Source of the DNA: Hydractinia symbiolongicarpus | Taxonomy: Eukaryota > Cnidaria > Hydrozoa > Anthoathecata > Hydractiniidae | Assembly (NCBI RefSeq): GCF_029227915.1 | Contig: NC_079877.1 | Location: 806,001-870,000 of the forward strand | DNA: 64,000 nucleotides | Direction: 5' to 3' | Shown: positions 10,944-25,531 of the stretch, in pieces | How the letters are laid out: each line of letters opens with the position of its first letter | How positions within the stretch are numbered: the stretch's first letter is position 1 | Made by a program: the position numbers and the translations under genes | The notes under the pieces: generated by a model | Told to the model about the DNA's origin: nothing | The model's input: the letters and a program-made list of their open reading frames with translations, nothing else | Database searches by the model: none

Positions 10944-13574
10944 GACTTGTAGTTTTCAAAAATGTTTTCATTTTTGATGAGACGCGGAATAAAAGAAGTT
11001 TAATCGCCGGCAAACGAAAACCCGCGATTTCCCGTAAATCCCGTGCTTGGCCCGTATAGTCGAGAATATACAAAGGAAGTACCCTGTGGGTAAACTCATT
11101 TTCAGAACGATTTTTTAAATTATCTTTTCACCACTAAAACGCATGAGACTTGTAGTTTTCAAAAATGTTTTCATTTTTGATGAGACGCTGAATAAAAGAA
11201 ATTTAATCGCCGGCAAACGAAAACCCGCGAATTCCCGTAAATCCCGGACTCGGCCCGTACAGTCAAAAGTATACAAAGAAAATACCCAGGGAGTAAACTC
11301 ATTTCCAGAACGATTTTTTAAATTATCTTTTCACCACTAAAACGCATGAGACTTGTAGTTTTCCAAAATGTTTTCATTTTTGATGAGACGCTGAATAAAA
11401 GATGTTTAATCGCCAGCAAACGAAAACCCGCGATTTCCCGTAAATCCCGGACTCGGCCCGTATAGTCAAAAGTATACAAAGAAAGTACCCAGGGAGTAAA
11501 TTCATTTCCCGAACGATTTTTTAAATTATTTTTTTCACCACTAAAACGCATGAGACTTGTAGTTTTCAGGAATGCTTTCATTTTTGATGAGACGCTTAAT
11601 TGAAGAAGTTTAATCACCGGCAAACGAAAACCCGCGATTTCCCGTAAATCCCGGACTTAGCCGTATAGTCGAATGTATACAAAGAAAGTACCCTGTGAGT
11701 AAAATCATTTCCAGAACGATTTTTTAAATTATTTTTCACCACTAAAACGCATGAGACTTGCAGTTTTCAAAAATGTTTTCATTTTTGATGAGACGCTGAA
11801 TAAAAGAAGTTTAATCGCCGGCAAACGAAAACCCGCGAATTCCAGTAAATCCCGGACTCGGCCCGTACATTCAAAAGTATACAAAGAAAATACCCAGGGA
11901 GTAAACGCATTTCCCGAACGATTTTTTAAATTATTTTTTCACCACTAATACGCGTGAGACTTGTAGTTTTCAGGAATGTTTTCATTTTTGATGAGAAGCT
12001 GAATAAAAGAAGTTTAATCGCCGGCAAACGAAAACCCGCGAATTCCAGTAAATCCCGGACTCGGCCCGTACATTCAATAGTATACAAAGAAAATACCCAG
12101 GGAGTAAACTCATTTCCCGAACGATTTTAAATTATTTTTTCACCACTAATACGCGTGAGACTTGTAGTTTTCAGGAATGTTTTCATTTTTGATGAGAAGC
12201 TGAATAAAAGAAGTTTAATCGCCGGCAAACGAAAACCCGCGATTTCCCGTAAATCCCGGACTCGGCCGGTATAGTCAAAAGTATACAAAGAAAGTACCCA
12301 GGGAGTAAATTCATTTCCCGAACGATTTTTTAAATTATTTTTTCACCACTAAAACGCATGAGACTTGTAGTTTTCAGGAATGCTTTCATTTTTGATGAGA
12401 CGCTTAATTGAGGAAGTTTAATCACCGGCGAACGAAAACCCGCGATTTCCCGTAAATCCCGGACTTGGCCGTATAGTCAAATGTATACAAAGAAAGTACC
12501 CTGTGAGTAAACTCATTTCCCGAACGATTTTTTAAATTATTTTTTCACCACTAAAACGCATGAGACTTGTAGTTTTTAAAAATGTTTTCATTTTTGATGA
12601 GACGCTGAATAAAAGAAGTTTATTCGCCGGCAAACGAAAACCCGCGAATTCCCGTAAATCCCGTGCTTGGCTCGTATAGTCGAGTATATACAAATAAAGT
12701 ACCCTGTGAGTAAAATCATTTCCAGAACGATTTTTTAAATTATTTTTCACCACTAAAACGCATGAGACTTGCAGTTTTCAAAAATGTTTTCATTTTTGAT
12801 GAGACGCTGAATAAAAGAAGTTTAATCGCCGGCAAACGAAAACCCGCGAATTCCAGTAAATCCCGGACTCGGCCCGTACATTCAAAAGTATACAAAGAAA
12901 ATACCCAGGGAGTAAACTCATTTCCCGAACGATTTTTTAAATTATTTTTTCACCACTAATACGCGTGAGACTTGTAGTTTTTAGGAATGTTTTCATTTTT
13001 GATGAGAAGCTGAATAAAAGAAGTTTAATCGCCGGCAAACGAAAACCCGCGATTTCCCGTAAATCCCGGACTCGGCGTATAGTCAAAAGTATACAAAAAA
13101 AGTACCCAGGGAGTAAATTCATTTCCCGAACGATTTTTTAAATTATTTTTTCACCACTAAAACGCATGAGACTTGTAGTTTTCAGGAATGCTTTCATTTT
13201 TGATGAGACGCTTAATTGAGGAAGTTTAATCACCGGCAAACGAAAACCCGCGATTTCCCGTAAATCCCGGACTTGGCCGTATAGTCAAATGTATACAAAG
13301 AAAGTACCCTGTGAGTAAACTCATTTCCCGAACGATTTTTTAACTTATTTTTTCACCACTAAAACGCGTGAGACTGGTAGTTTTCAAAAATGTTTTCATT
13401 TTTGATGAGACGCTGAATAAAAGAAGTTTAATCGACGGCAAACAAAAACCCACGATTTCCCGTAAATCCCGTGCTTGGCTCGTATAGTCGAGTATATACA
13501 AATAAAGTACCCTGTGAGTAAAATCATTTCCAGAACGATTTTTTAAATTATTTTTTCACCACTAAAACGCATGA
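10944..13574 (+). repeat. 13-monomer higher-order repeat, copy 2 (2,631 bp)
   Basis: This is the tandem neighbour of the 12-monomer unit with one added monomer at about 12280-12481. The added monomer has CTTAATTGAGGAAG and CACCGGCGAACG. A shortened GAACGATTTTAAATT end near 12121 is shared with copy 1 (near 9690) and is absent from the third copy near 17790. The unit ends where the next block's TTTTCAGAAATG monomer begins. Confidence 0.85.
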
Positions 13575-16389
13575 GACTTGCAGTTTTCAGAAATGTTTTC
13601 ATTTTTGATGAGACGCTGAATAAAAGAAGTTTAATCGCCGGCAAACGAGAACCCGCGAATTCCCGTAAATCCCGTGCTTGGCTCGTATAGTCGAGTATAT
13701 ACAAATAAAGTACCCTGTGAGTAAAATCATTTCCAGAACGATTTTTTAAATTATTTTTTCACCACTAAAACGCATGAGACTTGCAGTTTTCAAAAATGTT
13801 TTCATTTTTGATGAGACGCTGAATAAAAGAAGTTTAATCGCCGGCAAACGAAAAACCGCGAATTCCAGTAAATCCCGGACTCGGCCCGTACATTCAAAAG
13901 TATACAAAGAAAATACCCAGGGAGTAAACTCATTTCCCGAACGATTTTTTAAATTATTTTTTCACCACTAAAACGCATGAGACTTGTAGTTTTCAGGAAT
14001 GCTTTCATTTTTGATGAGACGCTTAGTTGAAGAAGTTTAATCACCGGCAAACGAAAACCCGCGATTTCCCGTAAATCCCGGACTTGGCCGTATAGTCGAA
14101 TGTATACAAAGAAAGTACCTTGTGAGTAAACTCATTTCCCGAACGATTTTTTAAATTATTTTTTCACCACTAAAACGCATGAGACTTGTGGTTTTCAAAA
14201 ATGTTTTCATTTTTGATGAGACGCTGAATAAAAGAAGTTTAATCGACGGCAAACGAAAACCCGCGAATTCCCGTAAATCCCGTGCTTGGCTCGTATAGTC
14301 GAGTATATACAAATAAAGTACCCTGTGAGTAAAATCATTTCCAGAACGATTTTTTAAATTATTTTTTCACCACTAAAACGCATGAGACTTGCAGTTTTCA
14401 AAAATGTTTTCATTTTTGATGAGACGCTGAATAAAAGAAGTTTAATCGCCGGCAAACCAAAAACCGCGAATTCCAGTAAATCCCGGACTCGGCCCGTACA
14501 TTCAAAAGTATACAAAGAAAATACCCAGGGAGTAAACTCATTTCCCGAACGATTTTTTAAATTATTTTTTCACCACTAAAACGCATGAGACTTGTAGTTT
14601 TCAGGAATGCTTTCATTTTTGATGAGACGCTTAGTTGAAGAAGTTTAATCACCGGCAAACGAAAACCCGCGATTTCCCGTAAATCCCGGACTTGGCCGTA
14701 TAGTCGAATGTATACAAAGAAAGTACCTTGTGAGTAAACTCATTTCCCGAACGATTTTTTAAATTATTTTTTCACCACTAAAACGCATGAGACTTGCAGT
14801 TTTCAAAAATGTTTTCATTTTTGATGAGACGCTGAATAAAAGAAGTTTAATCGCCGGCAAACCAAAAACCGCGAATTCCAGTAAATCCCGGACTCGGCCC
14901 GTACATTCAAAAGTATACAAAGAAAATACCCAGGGAGTAAACTCATTTCCCGAACGATTTTTTAAATTATTTTTTCACCACTAAAACGCATGAGACTTGT
15001 AGTTTTCAGGAATGCTTTCATTTTTGATGAGACGCTTAGTTGAAGAAGTTTAATCACCGGCAAACGAAAACCCGCGATTTCCCGTAAATCCCGGACTTGG
15101 CCGTATAGTCGAATGTATACAAAGAAAGTACCTTGTGAGTAAACTCATTTCCCGAACGATTTTTTAAATTATTTTTTCACCACTAAAACGCATGAGACTT
15201 GTGGTTTTCAAAAATGTTTTCATTTTTGATGAGACGCTGAATAAAAGAAGTTTAATCGACGGCAAACGAAAACCCGCGATTTCCCGTAAATCCCGGGCTT
15301 GGCCCGTATAGTCAAATGTATACAAAGAAAGTACCCTGTGAGTAAACTCATTTCCCGAACGATTTTTTAACTTATTTTTTCACCACTAAAACGCGTGAGA
15401 CTGGTAGTTTTCAAAAATGTTTTCATTTTTGATGAGACGCTGAATAAAAGAAGTTTAATCGACGGCAAACAAAAACCCACGATTTCCCGTAAATCCCGTG
15501 CTTGGCTCGTATAGTCGAGTATATACAAATAAAGTACCCTGTGAGTAAAATCATTTCCAGAACGATTTTTTAAATTATTTTTTCACCACTAAAACGCATG
15601 AGACTTGCAGTTTTCAGAAATGTTTTCATTTTTGATGAGACGCTGAATAAAAGAAGTTTAATCGCCGGCAAACGAGAACCCGCGAATTCCCGTAAATCCC
15701 GTGCTTGGCTCGTATAGTCGAGTATATACAAATAAAGTACCCTGTGAGTAAAATCATTTCCAGAACGATTTTTTAAATTATTTTTTCACCACTAAAACGC
15801 ATGAGACTTGCAGTTTTCAAAAATGTTTTCATTTTTGATGAGACGCTGAATAAAAGAAGTTTAATCGCCGGCAAACGAAAAACCGCGAATTCCAGTAAAT
15901 CCCGGACTCGGCCCGTACATTCAAAAGTATACAAAGAAAATACCCAGGGAGTAAACTCATTTCCCGAACGATTTTTTAAATTATTTTTTCACCACTAAAA
16001 CGCATGAGACTTGTAGTTTTCAGGAATGCTTTCATTTTTGATGAGACGCTTAGTTGAAGAAGTTTAATCACCGGCAAACGAAAACCCGCGATTTCCCGTA
16101 AATCCCGGACTTGGCCGTATAGTCGAATGTATACAAAGAAAGTACCTTGTGAGTAAACTCATTTCCCGAACGATTTTTTAAATTATTTTTTCACCACTAA
16201 AACGCATGAGACTTGTGGTTTTCAAAAATGTTTTCATTTTTGATGAGACGCTGAATAAAAGAAGTTTAATCGACGGCAAACGAAAACCCGCGATTTCCCG
16301 TAAATCCCGTGCTTGGCTCGTATAGTCGAGTATATACAAATAAAGTAACCTGTGAGTAAAATCATTTCCAGAACGATTTTTTAAATTAT
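13575..16389 (+). repeat. 10-monomer partial repeat with internal dimers
   Basis: A 10-monomer offset of 2,027 bp links about 13275-14270 with 15302-16300; the AGACTGG marker is at 13371 and 15398. Inside lie tandem dimers of 405 bp: monomers starting near 14382 and 14787 are the same, with AAACCAAAAACCG in place of AAACGAAAACCCG, each followed by the same CTTAGTTGAAGAAG monomer. The CTTGTGGTTTTC monomer near 14185, 15197 and 16212 is confined to this block and its copy near 19660. Confidence 0.75.
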
Positions 16390-19244
16390 TTTTTTACCAC
16401 TAAAACGCATGAGACTTGTAGTTTTCAAAAATGTTTTCATTTTTGATGAAACGCTGAATAAAAGAAGTTTAATCGCCGGCAAACGAAAACCCGCGATTTA
16501 CCGTAAATCCCGTGCTTGGCCCGTATAGTCGAGTATATACAAAGAAAGTACCCTGTGAGTAAACTCATTTCCAGAACGATTTCTTAAATTATCTTTTTAC
16601 AACTAAAACGCATGAGACTTGTAGTTTTCAAAAATGTTTTCATTTTTGATGAGACGCGGAATAAAAGAAGTTTAATCGCCGGCAAACGAAAACCCGCGAT
16701 TTCCCGTAAATCCCGTGCTTGGCCCGTATAGTCGAGAATATACAAAGGAAGTACCCTGTGGGTAAACTCATTTCCAGAACGATTTTTTAAATTATCTTTT
16801 CACCACTAAAACGCATGAGACTTGTAGTTTTCAAAAATGTTTTCATTTTTGATGAGACGCTGAATAAAAGAAATTTAATCGCCGGCAAACGAAAACCCGC
16901 GAATTCCCGTAAATCCCGGACTCGGCCCGTACAGTCAAAAGTATACAAAGAAAATACCCAGGGAGTAAACTCATTTCCAGAACGATTTTTTAAATTATCT
17001 TTTCACCACTAAAACGCATGAGACTTGTAGTTTTCCAAAATGTTTTCATTTTTGATGAGACGCTGAATAAAAGATGTTTAATCGCCAGCAAACGAAAACC
17101 TGCGATTTCCCGTAAATCTCGGACTCGGCCCGTATAGTCAAAAGTATACAAAGAAAGTACCCAGGGAGTAAATTCATTTCCCGAACGATTTTTTAAATTA
17201 TTTTTTTCACCACTAAAACGCATGAGACTTGTAGTTTTCAGGAATGCTTTCATTTTTGATGAGACGCTTAATTGAAGAAGTTTAATCACCGGCAAACGAA
17301 AACCCGCGATTTCCCGTAAATCCCGGACTTAGCCGTATAGTCGAATGTATACAAAGAAAGTACCCTGTGAGTAAAATCATTTCCAGAACGATTTTTTAAA
17401 TTATTTTTCACCACTAAAACGCATGAGACTTGCAGTTTTCAAAAATGTTTTCATTTTTGATGAGACGCTGAATAAAAGAAGTTTAATCGCCGGCAAACGA
17501 AAACCCGCGAATTCCAGTAAATCCCGGACTCGGCCCGTACATTCAAAAGTATACAAAGAAAATACCCAGGGAGTAAACGCATTTCCCGAACGATTTTTTA
17601 AATTATTTTTTCACCACTAATACGCGTGAGACTTGTAGTTTTCAGGAATGTTTTCATTTTTGATGAGAAGCTGAATAAAAGAAGTTTAATCGCCGGCAAA
17701 CGAAAACCCGCGAATTCCAGTAAATCCCGGACTCGGCCCGTACATTCAATAGTATACAAAGAAAATACCCAGGGAGTAAACTCATTTCCCGAACGATTTT
17801 TTAAATTATTTTTTCACCACTAATACGCGTGAGACTTGTAGTTTTCAGGAATGTTTTCATTTTTGATGAGAAGCTGAATAAAAGAAGTTTAATCGCCGGC
17901 AAACGAAAACCCGCGATTTCCCGTAAATCCCGGACTCGGCCGGTATAGTCAAAAGTATACAAAGAAAGTACCCAGGGAGTAAATTCATTTCCCGAACGAT
18001 TTTTTAAATTATTTTTTCACCACTAAAACGCATGAGACTTGTAGTTTTCAGGAATGCTTTCATTTTTGATGAGACGCTTAATTGAGGAAGTTTAATCACC
18101 GGCGAACGAAAACCCGCGATTTCCCGTAAATCCCGGACTTGGCCGTATAGTCAAATGTATACAAAGAAAGTACCCTGTGAGTAAACTCATTTCCCGAACG
18201 ATTTTTTAAATTATTTTTTCACCACTAAAACGCATGAGACTTGTAGTTTTTAAAAATGTTTTCATTTTTGATGAGACGCTGAATAAAAGAAGTTTATTCG
18301 CCGGCAAACGAAAACCCGCGAATTCCCGTAAATCCCGTGCTTGGCTCGTATAGTCGAGTATATACAAATAAAGTACCCTGTGAGTAAAATCATTTCCAGA
18401 ACGATTTTTTAAATTATTTTTCACCACTAAAACGCATGAGACTTGCAGTTTTCAAAAATGTTTTCATTTTTGATGAGACGCTGAATAAAAGAAGTTTAAT
18501 CGCCGGCAAACGAAAACCCGCGAATTCCAGTAAATCCCGGACTCGGCCCGTACATTCAAAAGTATACAAAGAAAATACCCAGGGAGTAAACTCATTTCCC
18601 GAACGATTTTTTAAATTATTTTTTCACCACTAATACGCGTGAGACTTGTAGTTTTCAGGAATGTTTTCATTTTTGATGAGAAGCTGAATAAAAGAAGTTT
18701 AATCGCCGGCAAACGAAAACCCGCGATTTCCCGTAAATCCCGGACTCGGCGTATAGTCAAAAGTATACAAAAAAAGTACCCAGGGAGTAAATTCATTTCC
18801 CGAACGATTTTTTAAATTATTTTTTCACCACTAAAACGCATGAGACTTGTAGTTTTCAGGAATGCTTTCATTTTTGATGAGACGCTTAATTGAGGAAGTT
18901 TAATCACCGGCAAACGAAAACCCGCGATTTCCCGTAAATCCCGGACTTGGCCGTATAGTCAAATGTATACAAAGAAAGCACCCTGTGAGTAAACTCATTT
19001 CCCGAACGATTTTTTAACTTATTTTTTCACCACTAAAACGCGTGAGACTGGTAGTTTTCAAAAATGTTTTCATTTTTGATGAGACGCTGAATAAAAGAAG
19101 TTTAATCGACGGCAAACAAAAACCCACGATTTCCCGTAAATCCCGTGCTTGGCTCGTATAGTCGAGTATATACAAATAAAGTACCCTGTGAGTAAAATCA
19201 TTTCCAGAACGATTTTTTAAATTATTTTTTCACCACTAAAACGC
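16390..19244 (+). repeat. Third copy of the 12/13-monomer unit, mosaic
   Basis: The first part (16390-16615) matches 8289-8514, which lies upstream of copy 1 and is missing upstream of copy 2. The interior follows copy 2: it keeps the added monomer and shares CACCGGCGAACG (offset 5,672-5,674). It therefore combines the left flank of copy 1 with the interior of copy 2. After the AGACTGG monomer it skips the TTTTCAGAAATG monomer that follows copy 2. Small differences include TGCGATTTCCCG near 17100 and AAAGCACCC near 18978. Confidence 0.8.
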
Positions 19245-22200
19245 ATGAGACTTGCAGTTTTCAAAAATGTTTTCATTTTTGATGAGACGCTGAATAAAAG
19301 AAGTTTAATCGCCGGCAAACGAAAAACCGCGAATTCCAGTAAATCCCGGACTCGGCCCGTACATTCAAAAGTATACAAAGAAAATACCCAGGGAGTAAAC
19401 TCATTTCCCGAACGATTTTTTAAATTATTTTTTCACCACTAAAACGCATGAGACTTGTAGTTTTCAGGAATGCTTTCATTTTTGATGAGACGCTTAGTTG
19501 AAGAAGTTTAATCACCGGCAAACGAAAACCCGCGATTTCCCGTAAATCCCGGACTTGGCCGTATAGTCGAATGTATACAAAGAAAGTACCTTGTGCGTAA
19601 ACTCATTTCCCGAACGATTTTTTAAATTATTTTTTCACCACTAAAACGCATGAGACTTGTGGTTTTCAAAAATGTTTTCATTTTTGATGAGACGCTGAAT
19701 AAAAGAAGTTTAATCGACGGCAAACGAAAACCCGCGATTTCCCGTAAATCCCGTGCTTGGCTCGTATAGTCGAGTATATACAAATAAAGTAACCTGTGAG
19801 TAAAATCATTTCCAGAACGATTTTTTAAATTATTTTTTCACCACTAAAACGCATGAGACTTGTAGTTTTCAGGAATGCTTTCATTTTTGATGAGACGCTG
19901 AATAAAAGAAGTTTAATCGACGGCAAACGAAAACCCGCGATTTCCCGTAAATCCCGTGCTTGGCTCGTATAGTCGAGTATATACAAATAAAGTAACCTGT
20001 GAGTAAAATCATTTCCAGAACGATTTTTTAAATTATTTTTTCACCACTAAAACGCATGAGACTTGTAGTTTTCAGGAATGCTTTCATTTTTGATGAGACG
20101 CTGAATAAAAGAAGTTTAATCGACGGCAAACAAAAACCCGCGATTTCCCGTAAATCCCGTGCTTGGCTCGTATAGTCGAGTATATACAAATAAAGTACCC
20201 TGTGAGTAAAATCATTTCCAGAACGATTTTTTAAATTATTTTTTCACCACTAAAACGCATGAGACTTGCAGTTTTCAGAAATGTTTTCATTTTTGATGAG
20301 ACGCTGAATAAAAGAAGTTTAATCGTCGGCAAACGAAAACCCGCGAATTTCCGTAAATCCCGTGCTTGGCTCGTATAGTCGAGTATATACAAATAAAGTA
20401 CCCTGTGAGTAAAATCATTTCCAGAACGATTTTTTAAATTATTTTTTCACCACTAAAACGCACGAGACTTGCAGTTTTCAAAAATGTTTTCATTTTTGAT
20501 GAGACGCTGAATAAAAGAAGTTTAATCGCCGGCAAACGAAAACCCGCGAATTCCAGTAAATCCCGGACTCGGCCCGTACATTCAAAAGTATACAAAGAAA
20601 ATACCCAGGGAGTAAACTCATTTCCCGAACGATTTTTTAAATTATTTTTTCACCACTAAAACGCATGAGACTTGTAGTTTTCAGGAATGCTTTCATTTTT
20701 GATGAGACGCTTAGTTGAAGAAGTTTAATCACCGGCAAACGAAAACCCGCGATTTCCCGTAAATCCCGGACTTGGCCGTATAGTCGAATGTATACAAAGA
20801 AAGTACCTTGTGAGTAAACTCATTTCCCGAACGATTTTTTAAATTATTTTTTCACCACTAAAACGCATGAGACTTGTAGTTTTCAAAAATGTTTTCATTT
20901 TTGATGAGACGCTGAATAAAAGAAGTTTAATCGACGGCAAACGAAAACCCGCGATTTCCCTTAAATCCCGTGCTTGGCTCGTATAGTCGAGTATATACAA
21001 ATAAAGTAACCTGTGAGTAAAATCATTTCCAGAACGATTTTTTAAATTATTTTTTCACCACTAAAACGCATGAGACTTGTAGTTTTCAGGAATGCTTTCA
21101 TTTTTGATGAGACGCTTAATTGAAGAAGTTTAATCACCGGCAAACGAAAACCCGCGATTTCCCGTAAATCCCGGACTTGGCCGTATAGTCAAATGTATAC
21201 AAAGAAAGTACCCTGTGAGTAAACTCATTTCCCGAACGATTTTTTAAATTATTTTTTCACCACTAAAACGCATGAGACTTGCAGTTTTCAAAAATGTTTT
21301 CATTTTTGATGAGACGCTGAATAAAAGAAGTTTAATCGCCGGCAAACGAAAACCCGCGAATTCCAGTAAATCCCGGACTCGGCCCATACATTCAAAAGTA
21401 TACAAAGAAAATACCCAGGGAGTAAACTCATTTCCCGAACGATTTTTTAAATTATTTTTTCACCACTAATACGCGTGAGACTTGTAGTTTTCAGGAATGT
21501 TTTCATTTTTGATGAGAAGCTGAATAAAAGAAGTTTAATCGCCGGCAAACGAAAACCCGCGATTTCCCGTAAATCCCGGACTCGGCCCGTATAGTCAAAA
21601 GTATACAAAGAAAGTACCCAGGGAGTAAATTCATTTCCCGAACGATTTTTTAAATTATTTTTTCACCACTAAAACGCATGAGACTTGTAGTTTTCAGGAA
21701 TGCTTTCATTTTTGATGAGACGCTTAATTGAAGAAGTTTAATCACTGGCAAACGAAAACCCGCGATTTCCCGTAAATCCCGGACTTGGCCGTATAGTCAA
21801 ATGTATTCAAAGAAGGTACCCTGTGAGTAAACTCATTTCCCGAACGATTTTTTAACTTATATTTTCACCACTAAAACGCATGAGACTTGTAGTTTTCAAA
21901 AATGTTTTCATTTTTGATGAGACGCTGAATAAAAGAAGTTTAATCGACGGCAAACGAAAACCCGCGATTTCCCGTAAATCCCGTGCTTGGCTCGTATAGT
22001 CGAGTATATACAAATAAAGTAACATGTGAGTAAAATCATTTCCAGAACGATTTTTTAAATTATTTTTTCACCACTAAAACGCATGAGACTTGCAGTTTTC
22101 AAAAATGTTTTCATTTTTGATGAGACGCTGAATAAAAGAAGTTTAATCGCCGGCAAACTAAAACCCGCGAATTCCAGTAAATCCCGGACTCGCCCCGTAC

Positions 22201-22682
22201 ATTCAAAAGTATACAAAGAAAATACCCAGGGAGTAAACTTATTTCCCGAACGATTTTTTAAATTATTTTTTCACCACTAATACGCGTGAGACTTGTAGTT
22301 TTCAGGAATGTTTTCATTTTTGATGAGAAGCTGAATAAAAGAAGTTTAATCGCCGGCAAACGAAAACCTGCGAATTCCAGTAAATCCCGGACTCGGCCCG
22401 TACATTCAAAAGTATACAAAGAAAATACCCAGGGAGTAAACTCATTTCCCGAACGATTTTTTAAATTATTTTTTCACCACTAATACGCGTGAGACTTGTA
22501 GTTTTCAGGAATGTTTTCATTTTTGATGAGAAGCTGAATAAAAGAAGTTTAATCGCCGGCAAACGAAAACCCGCGATTTCCCGTAAATCCCGGACTCGGC
22601 CCGTATAGTCAAAAGTATACAAAGAAAGTACCCAGGGAGTAAATTCATTTCCCGAACGATTTTTTAAATTATTTTTTCACCA
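19245..22682 (+). repeat. Irregular block with 1-, 4- and 5-monomer repeats
   Basis: Near 19850-20255 two successive monomers share CAGGAATGCTTTC followed by ATCGACGGC, a combination I see only here. The AACTTATATTTTC end recurs at 21855 and 22869, an offset of 1,014 bp (five monomers), and the GTACATTC monomer starts recur at 21272, 22083 and 22286. The block is built from the same variants as 13.6-19.2 kb in a different order. Confidence 0.7.
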
Positions 22683-25531
22683 CTAAAACGCATGAGACTT
22701 GTAGTTTTTAGGAATGCTTTCATTTTTGATGAGACGCTTAATTGAAGAAGTTTAATCACTGGCAAACGAAAACCCGCGATTTCCCGTAAATCCCGGACTT
22801 GGCCGTATAGTCAAATGTATACAAAGAAAGTACCCTGTGAGTAAACTCATTTCCCGAACGATTTTTTAACTTATATTTTCACCACTAAAACGCATGAGAC
22901 TTGTAGTTTTCAAAAATGTTTTCATTTTTGATGAGACGCTGAATAAAAGAAGTTTAATCGACGGCAAACAAAAACCTGCGATTTCCCGTAAATCCCGTGC
23001 TTGGCTCGTATAGTCGAGTATATACAAATAAAGTACCCTGTGAGTAAAATCATTTCCAGAACGATTTTTTAAATTATTTTTTCACCACTAAAACGCATGA
23101 GACTTGCAGTTTTCAAAAATGTTTTCATTTTTGATGAGACGCTGAATAAAAGAAGTTTAATCGCCGGCAAACGAAAACCCGCGAATTCCCGTAAATCCCG
23201 TGCTTGGCTCGTATAGTTGAGTATATACAAATAAAGTACCCTGTGAATAAAATCATTTCCAGAACGATTTTTTAAATTATTTTTTCACCACTAAAACGCA
23301 TGAGACTTGCAGTTTTCAAAAATGTTTTCATTTTTGATGAGACGCTGAATAAAAGAAGTTTAATCGCCGGCAAACGTAAACCCGCGAATTCCAGTAAATC
23401 CCGGACTCGGCCTGTACATTCAAAAGTATACAAAGAAAATACCCAGGGAGTAAACTCATTTCCCGAACGATTTTTTAAATTATTTTTTCACCACTAATAC
23501 GCGTGAGACTTGTAGTTTTCAGGAATGTTTTCATTTTTGATGAGAAGCTGAATAAAAGAAGTTTAATCGCCGGCAAACGAAAACCCGCGATTTCCCGTAA
23601 ATCCCGTGCTTGGCCCGTATAGTCGAGTATATACAAAGAAAGTACCCTGTGAGTAATCTCATTTCCAGAACGATTTTTTAAATTATCTTTTCACCACTGA
23701 AACGCATGAGACTTGTAGTTTTCAAAAATGTTTTCATTTTTGATGAGACGCGGAATAAAAGAAGTTTAATCGCCGGCAAACGAAAACCGCGATTTCCCGT
23801 AAATCCCGTGCTTGGCCCGTATAGTCGAGTATATACAAAGAAAGTACCCTGTGAGGAAACTCATTTCCAGAACGATTTTTTAAATTATCTTTTCACCACT
23901 AAAACGCAAGAGACTTGTAGTTTTCAAAACTTTTTTCATTTTTGATGAGACGCGGAATAAAAGAAGTTTAATCGCCGGCAAACTAAAACCCGCGATTTCC
24001 CGTAAATCCCGTGCTTGGCCCGTATAGTCGAGTATATACAAAGAAAGTACCCTGTGAGGAAACTCATTTCCAGAACGATTTTTTAAATTATCTTTTCACC
24101 ACTAAAACGCATGAGACTTGTAGTTTTCAGGAATTCTTTCATTTTTGATGAGACGCTTAATTGAAGAAGTTTAATCACTGGCAAACGAAAACCCGCGATT
24201 TCCCGTAAATCCCGGACTTGGCCGTATAGTCAAATGTATACAAAGAAAGTACCCTGTGAGTAAACTCATTTCCCGAACGATTTTTTAACTTATATTTTCA
24301 CCACTAAAACGCATGAGACTTGTAGTTTTCAAAAATGTTTTCATTTTTGATGAGACGCTGAATAAAAGAAGTTTAATCGACGGCAAACAAAAACCCGCGA
24401 TTTCCCGTAAATCCCGTGCTTGGCTCGTATAGTCGAGTATATACAAATAAAGTACCCTGTGAGTAAAATCATTTCCAGAACGATTTTTTAAATTATTTTT
24501 TCACCACTAAAACGCATGAGACTTGCAGTTTTCAAAAATGTTTTCATTTTTGATGAGACGCTGAATAAAAGAAGTTTAATCGCCGGCAAACGAAAACCCG
24601 CGAATTCCCGTAAATCCCGTGCTTGGCTCGTATAGTTGAGTATATACAAATAAAGTACCCTATGAATAAAATCATTTCCAGAACGATTTTTTAAATTATT
24701 TTTTCACCACTAAAACGCATGAGACTTGCAGTTTTCAAAAATGTTTTCATTTTTGATGAGACGCTGAATAAAAGAAGTTTAATCGCCGGCAAACGTAAAC
24801 CCGCGAATTCCAGTAAATCCCGGACTCGGCCTGTACATTCAAAAGTATACAAAGAAAATACCCAGGGAGTAAACTCATTTCCCGAACGATTTTTTAAATT
24901 ATTTTTTCACCACTAATACGCGTGAGACTTGTAGTTTTCAGGAATGTTTTCATTTTTGATGAGAAGCTGAATAAAAGAAGTTTAATCGCCGGCAAACGAA
25001 AACCCGCGATTTCCCGTAAATCCCGTGCATGGCCCGTATAGTCGAGTATATACAAAGAAAGTACCCTGTGAGTAATCTCATTTCCAGAACGATTTTTTAA
25101 ATTATCTTTTCACCACTGAAACGCATGAGACTTGTAGTTTTCAAAAATGTTTTCATTTTTGATGAGACGCGGAATAAAAGAAGTTTAATCGCCGGCAAAC
25201 GAAAACCCGCGATTTCCCGTAAATCCCGTGCTTGGCCCGTATAGTCGAGTATATACAAAGAAAGTACCCTGTGAGGAAACTCATTTCCAGAACGATTTTT
25301 TAAATTATCTTTTCACCACTAAAACGCAAGAGACTTGTAGTTTTCAAAAATTTTTTCATTTTTGATGAGACGCGGAATAAAAGAAGTTTAATCGCCGGCA
25401 AACGAAAACCCGCGATTTCCCGTAAATCCCTTCCTTGGCCCGTATAGTCGAGTATATACAAAGAAAGTACCCTGTGAGGAAACTCATTTCCAGAACGATT
25501 TTTTAAATTATCTTTTCACCACTAAAACGCA
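22683..25531 (+). repeat. 7-monomer higher-order repeat, 1,419 bp, two copies
   Basis: Copy 1 is about 22683-24101 and copy 2 about 24102-25531. The AACTTATATTTTC end lies at 22869 and 24288, and the GGCAAACGTAAACCC monomer starts at 23300 and 24719. Shared rare variants are GTATAGTTGAGTATATAC, GAATAAAATC, CACTGAAACGC and GTGAGGAAACTC. Differences include CGAAAACCGCG near 23780 (one C missing) against CGAAAACCCGCG in copy 2. Confidence 0.85.
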
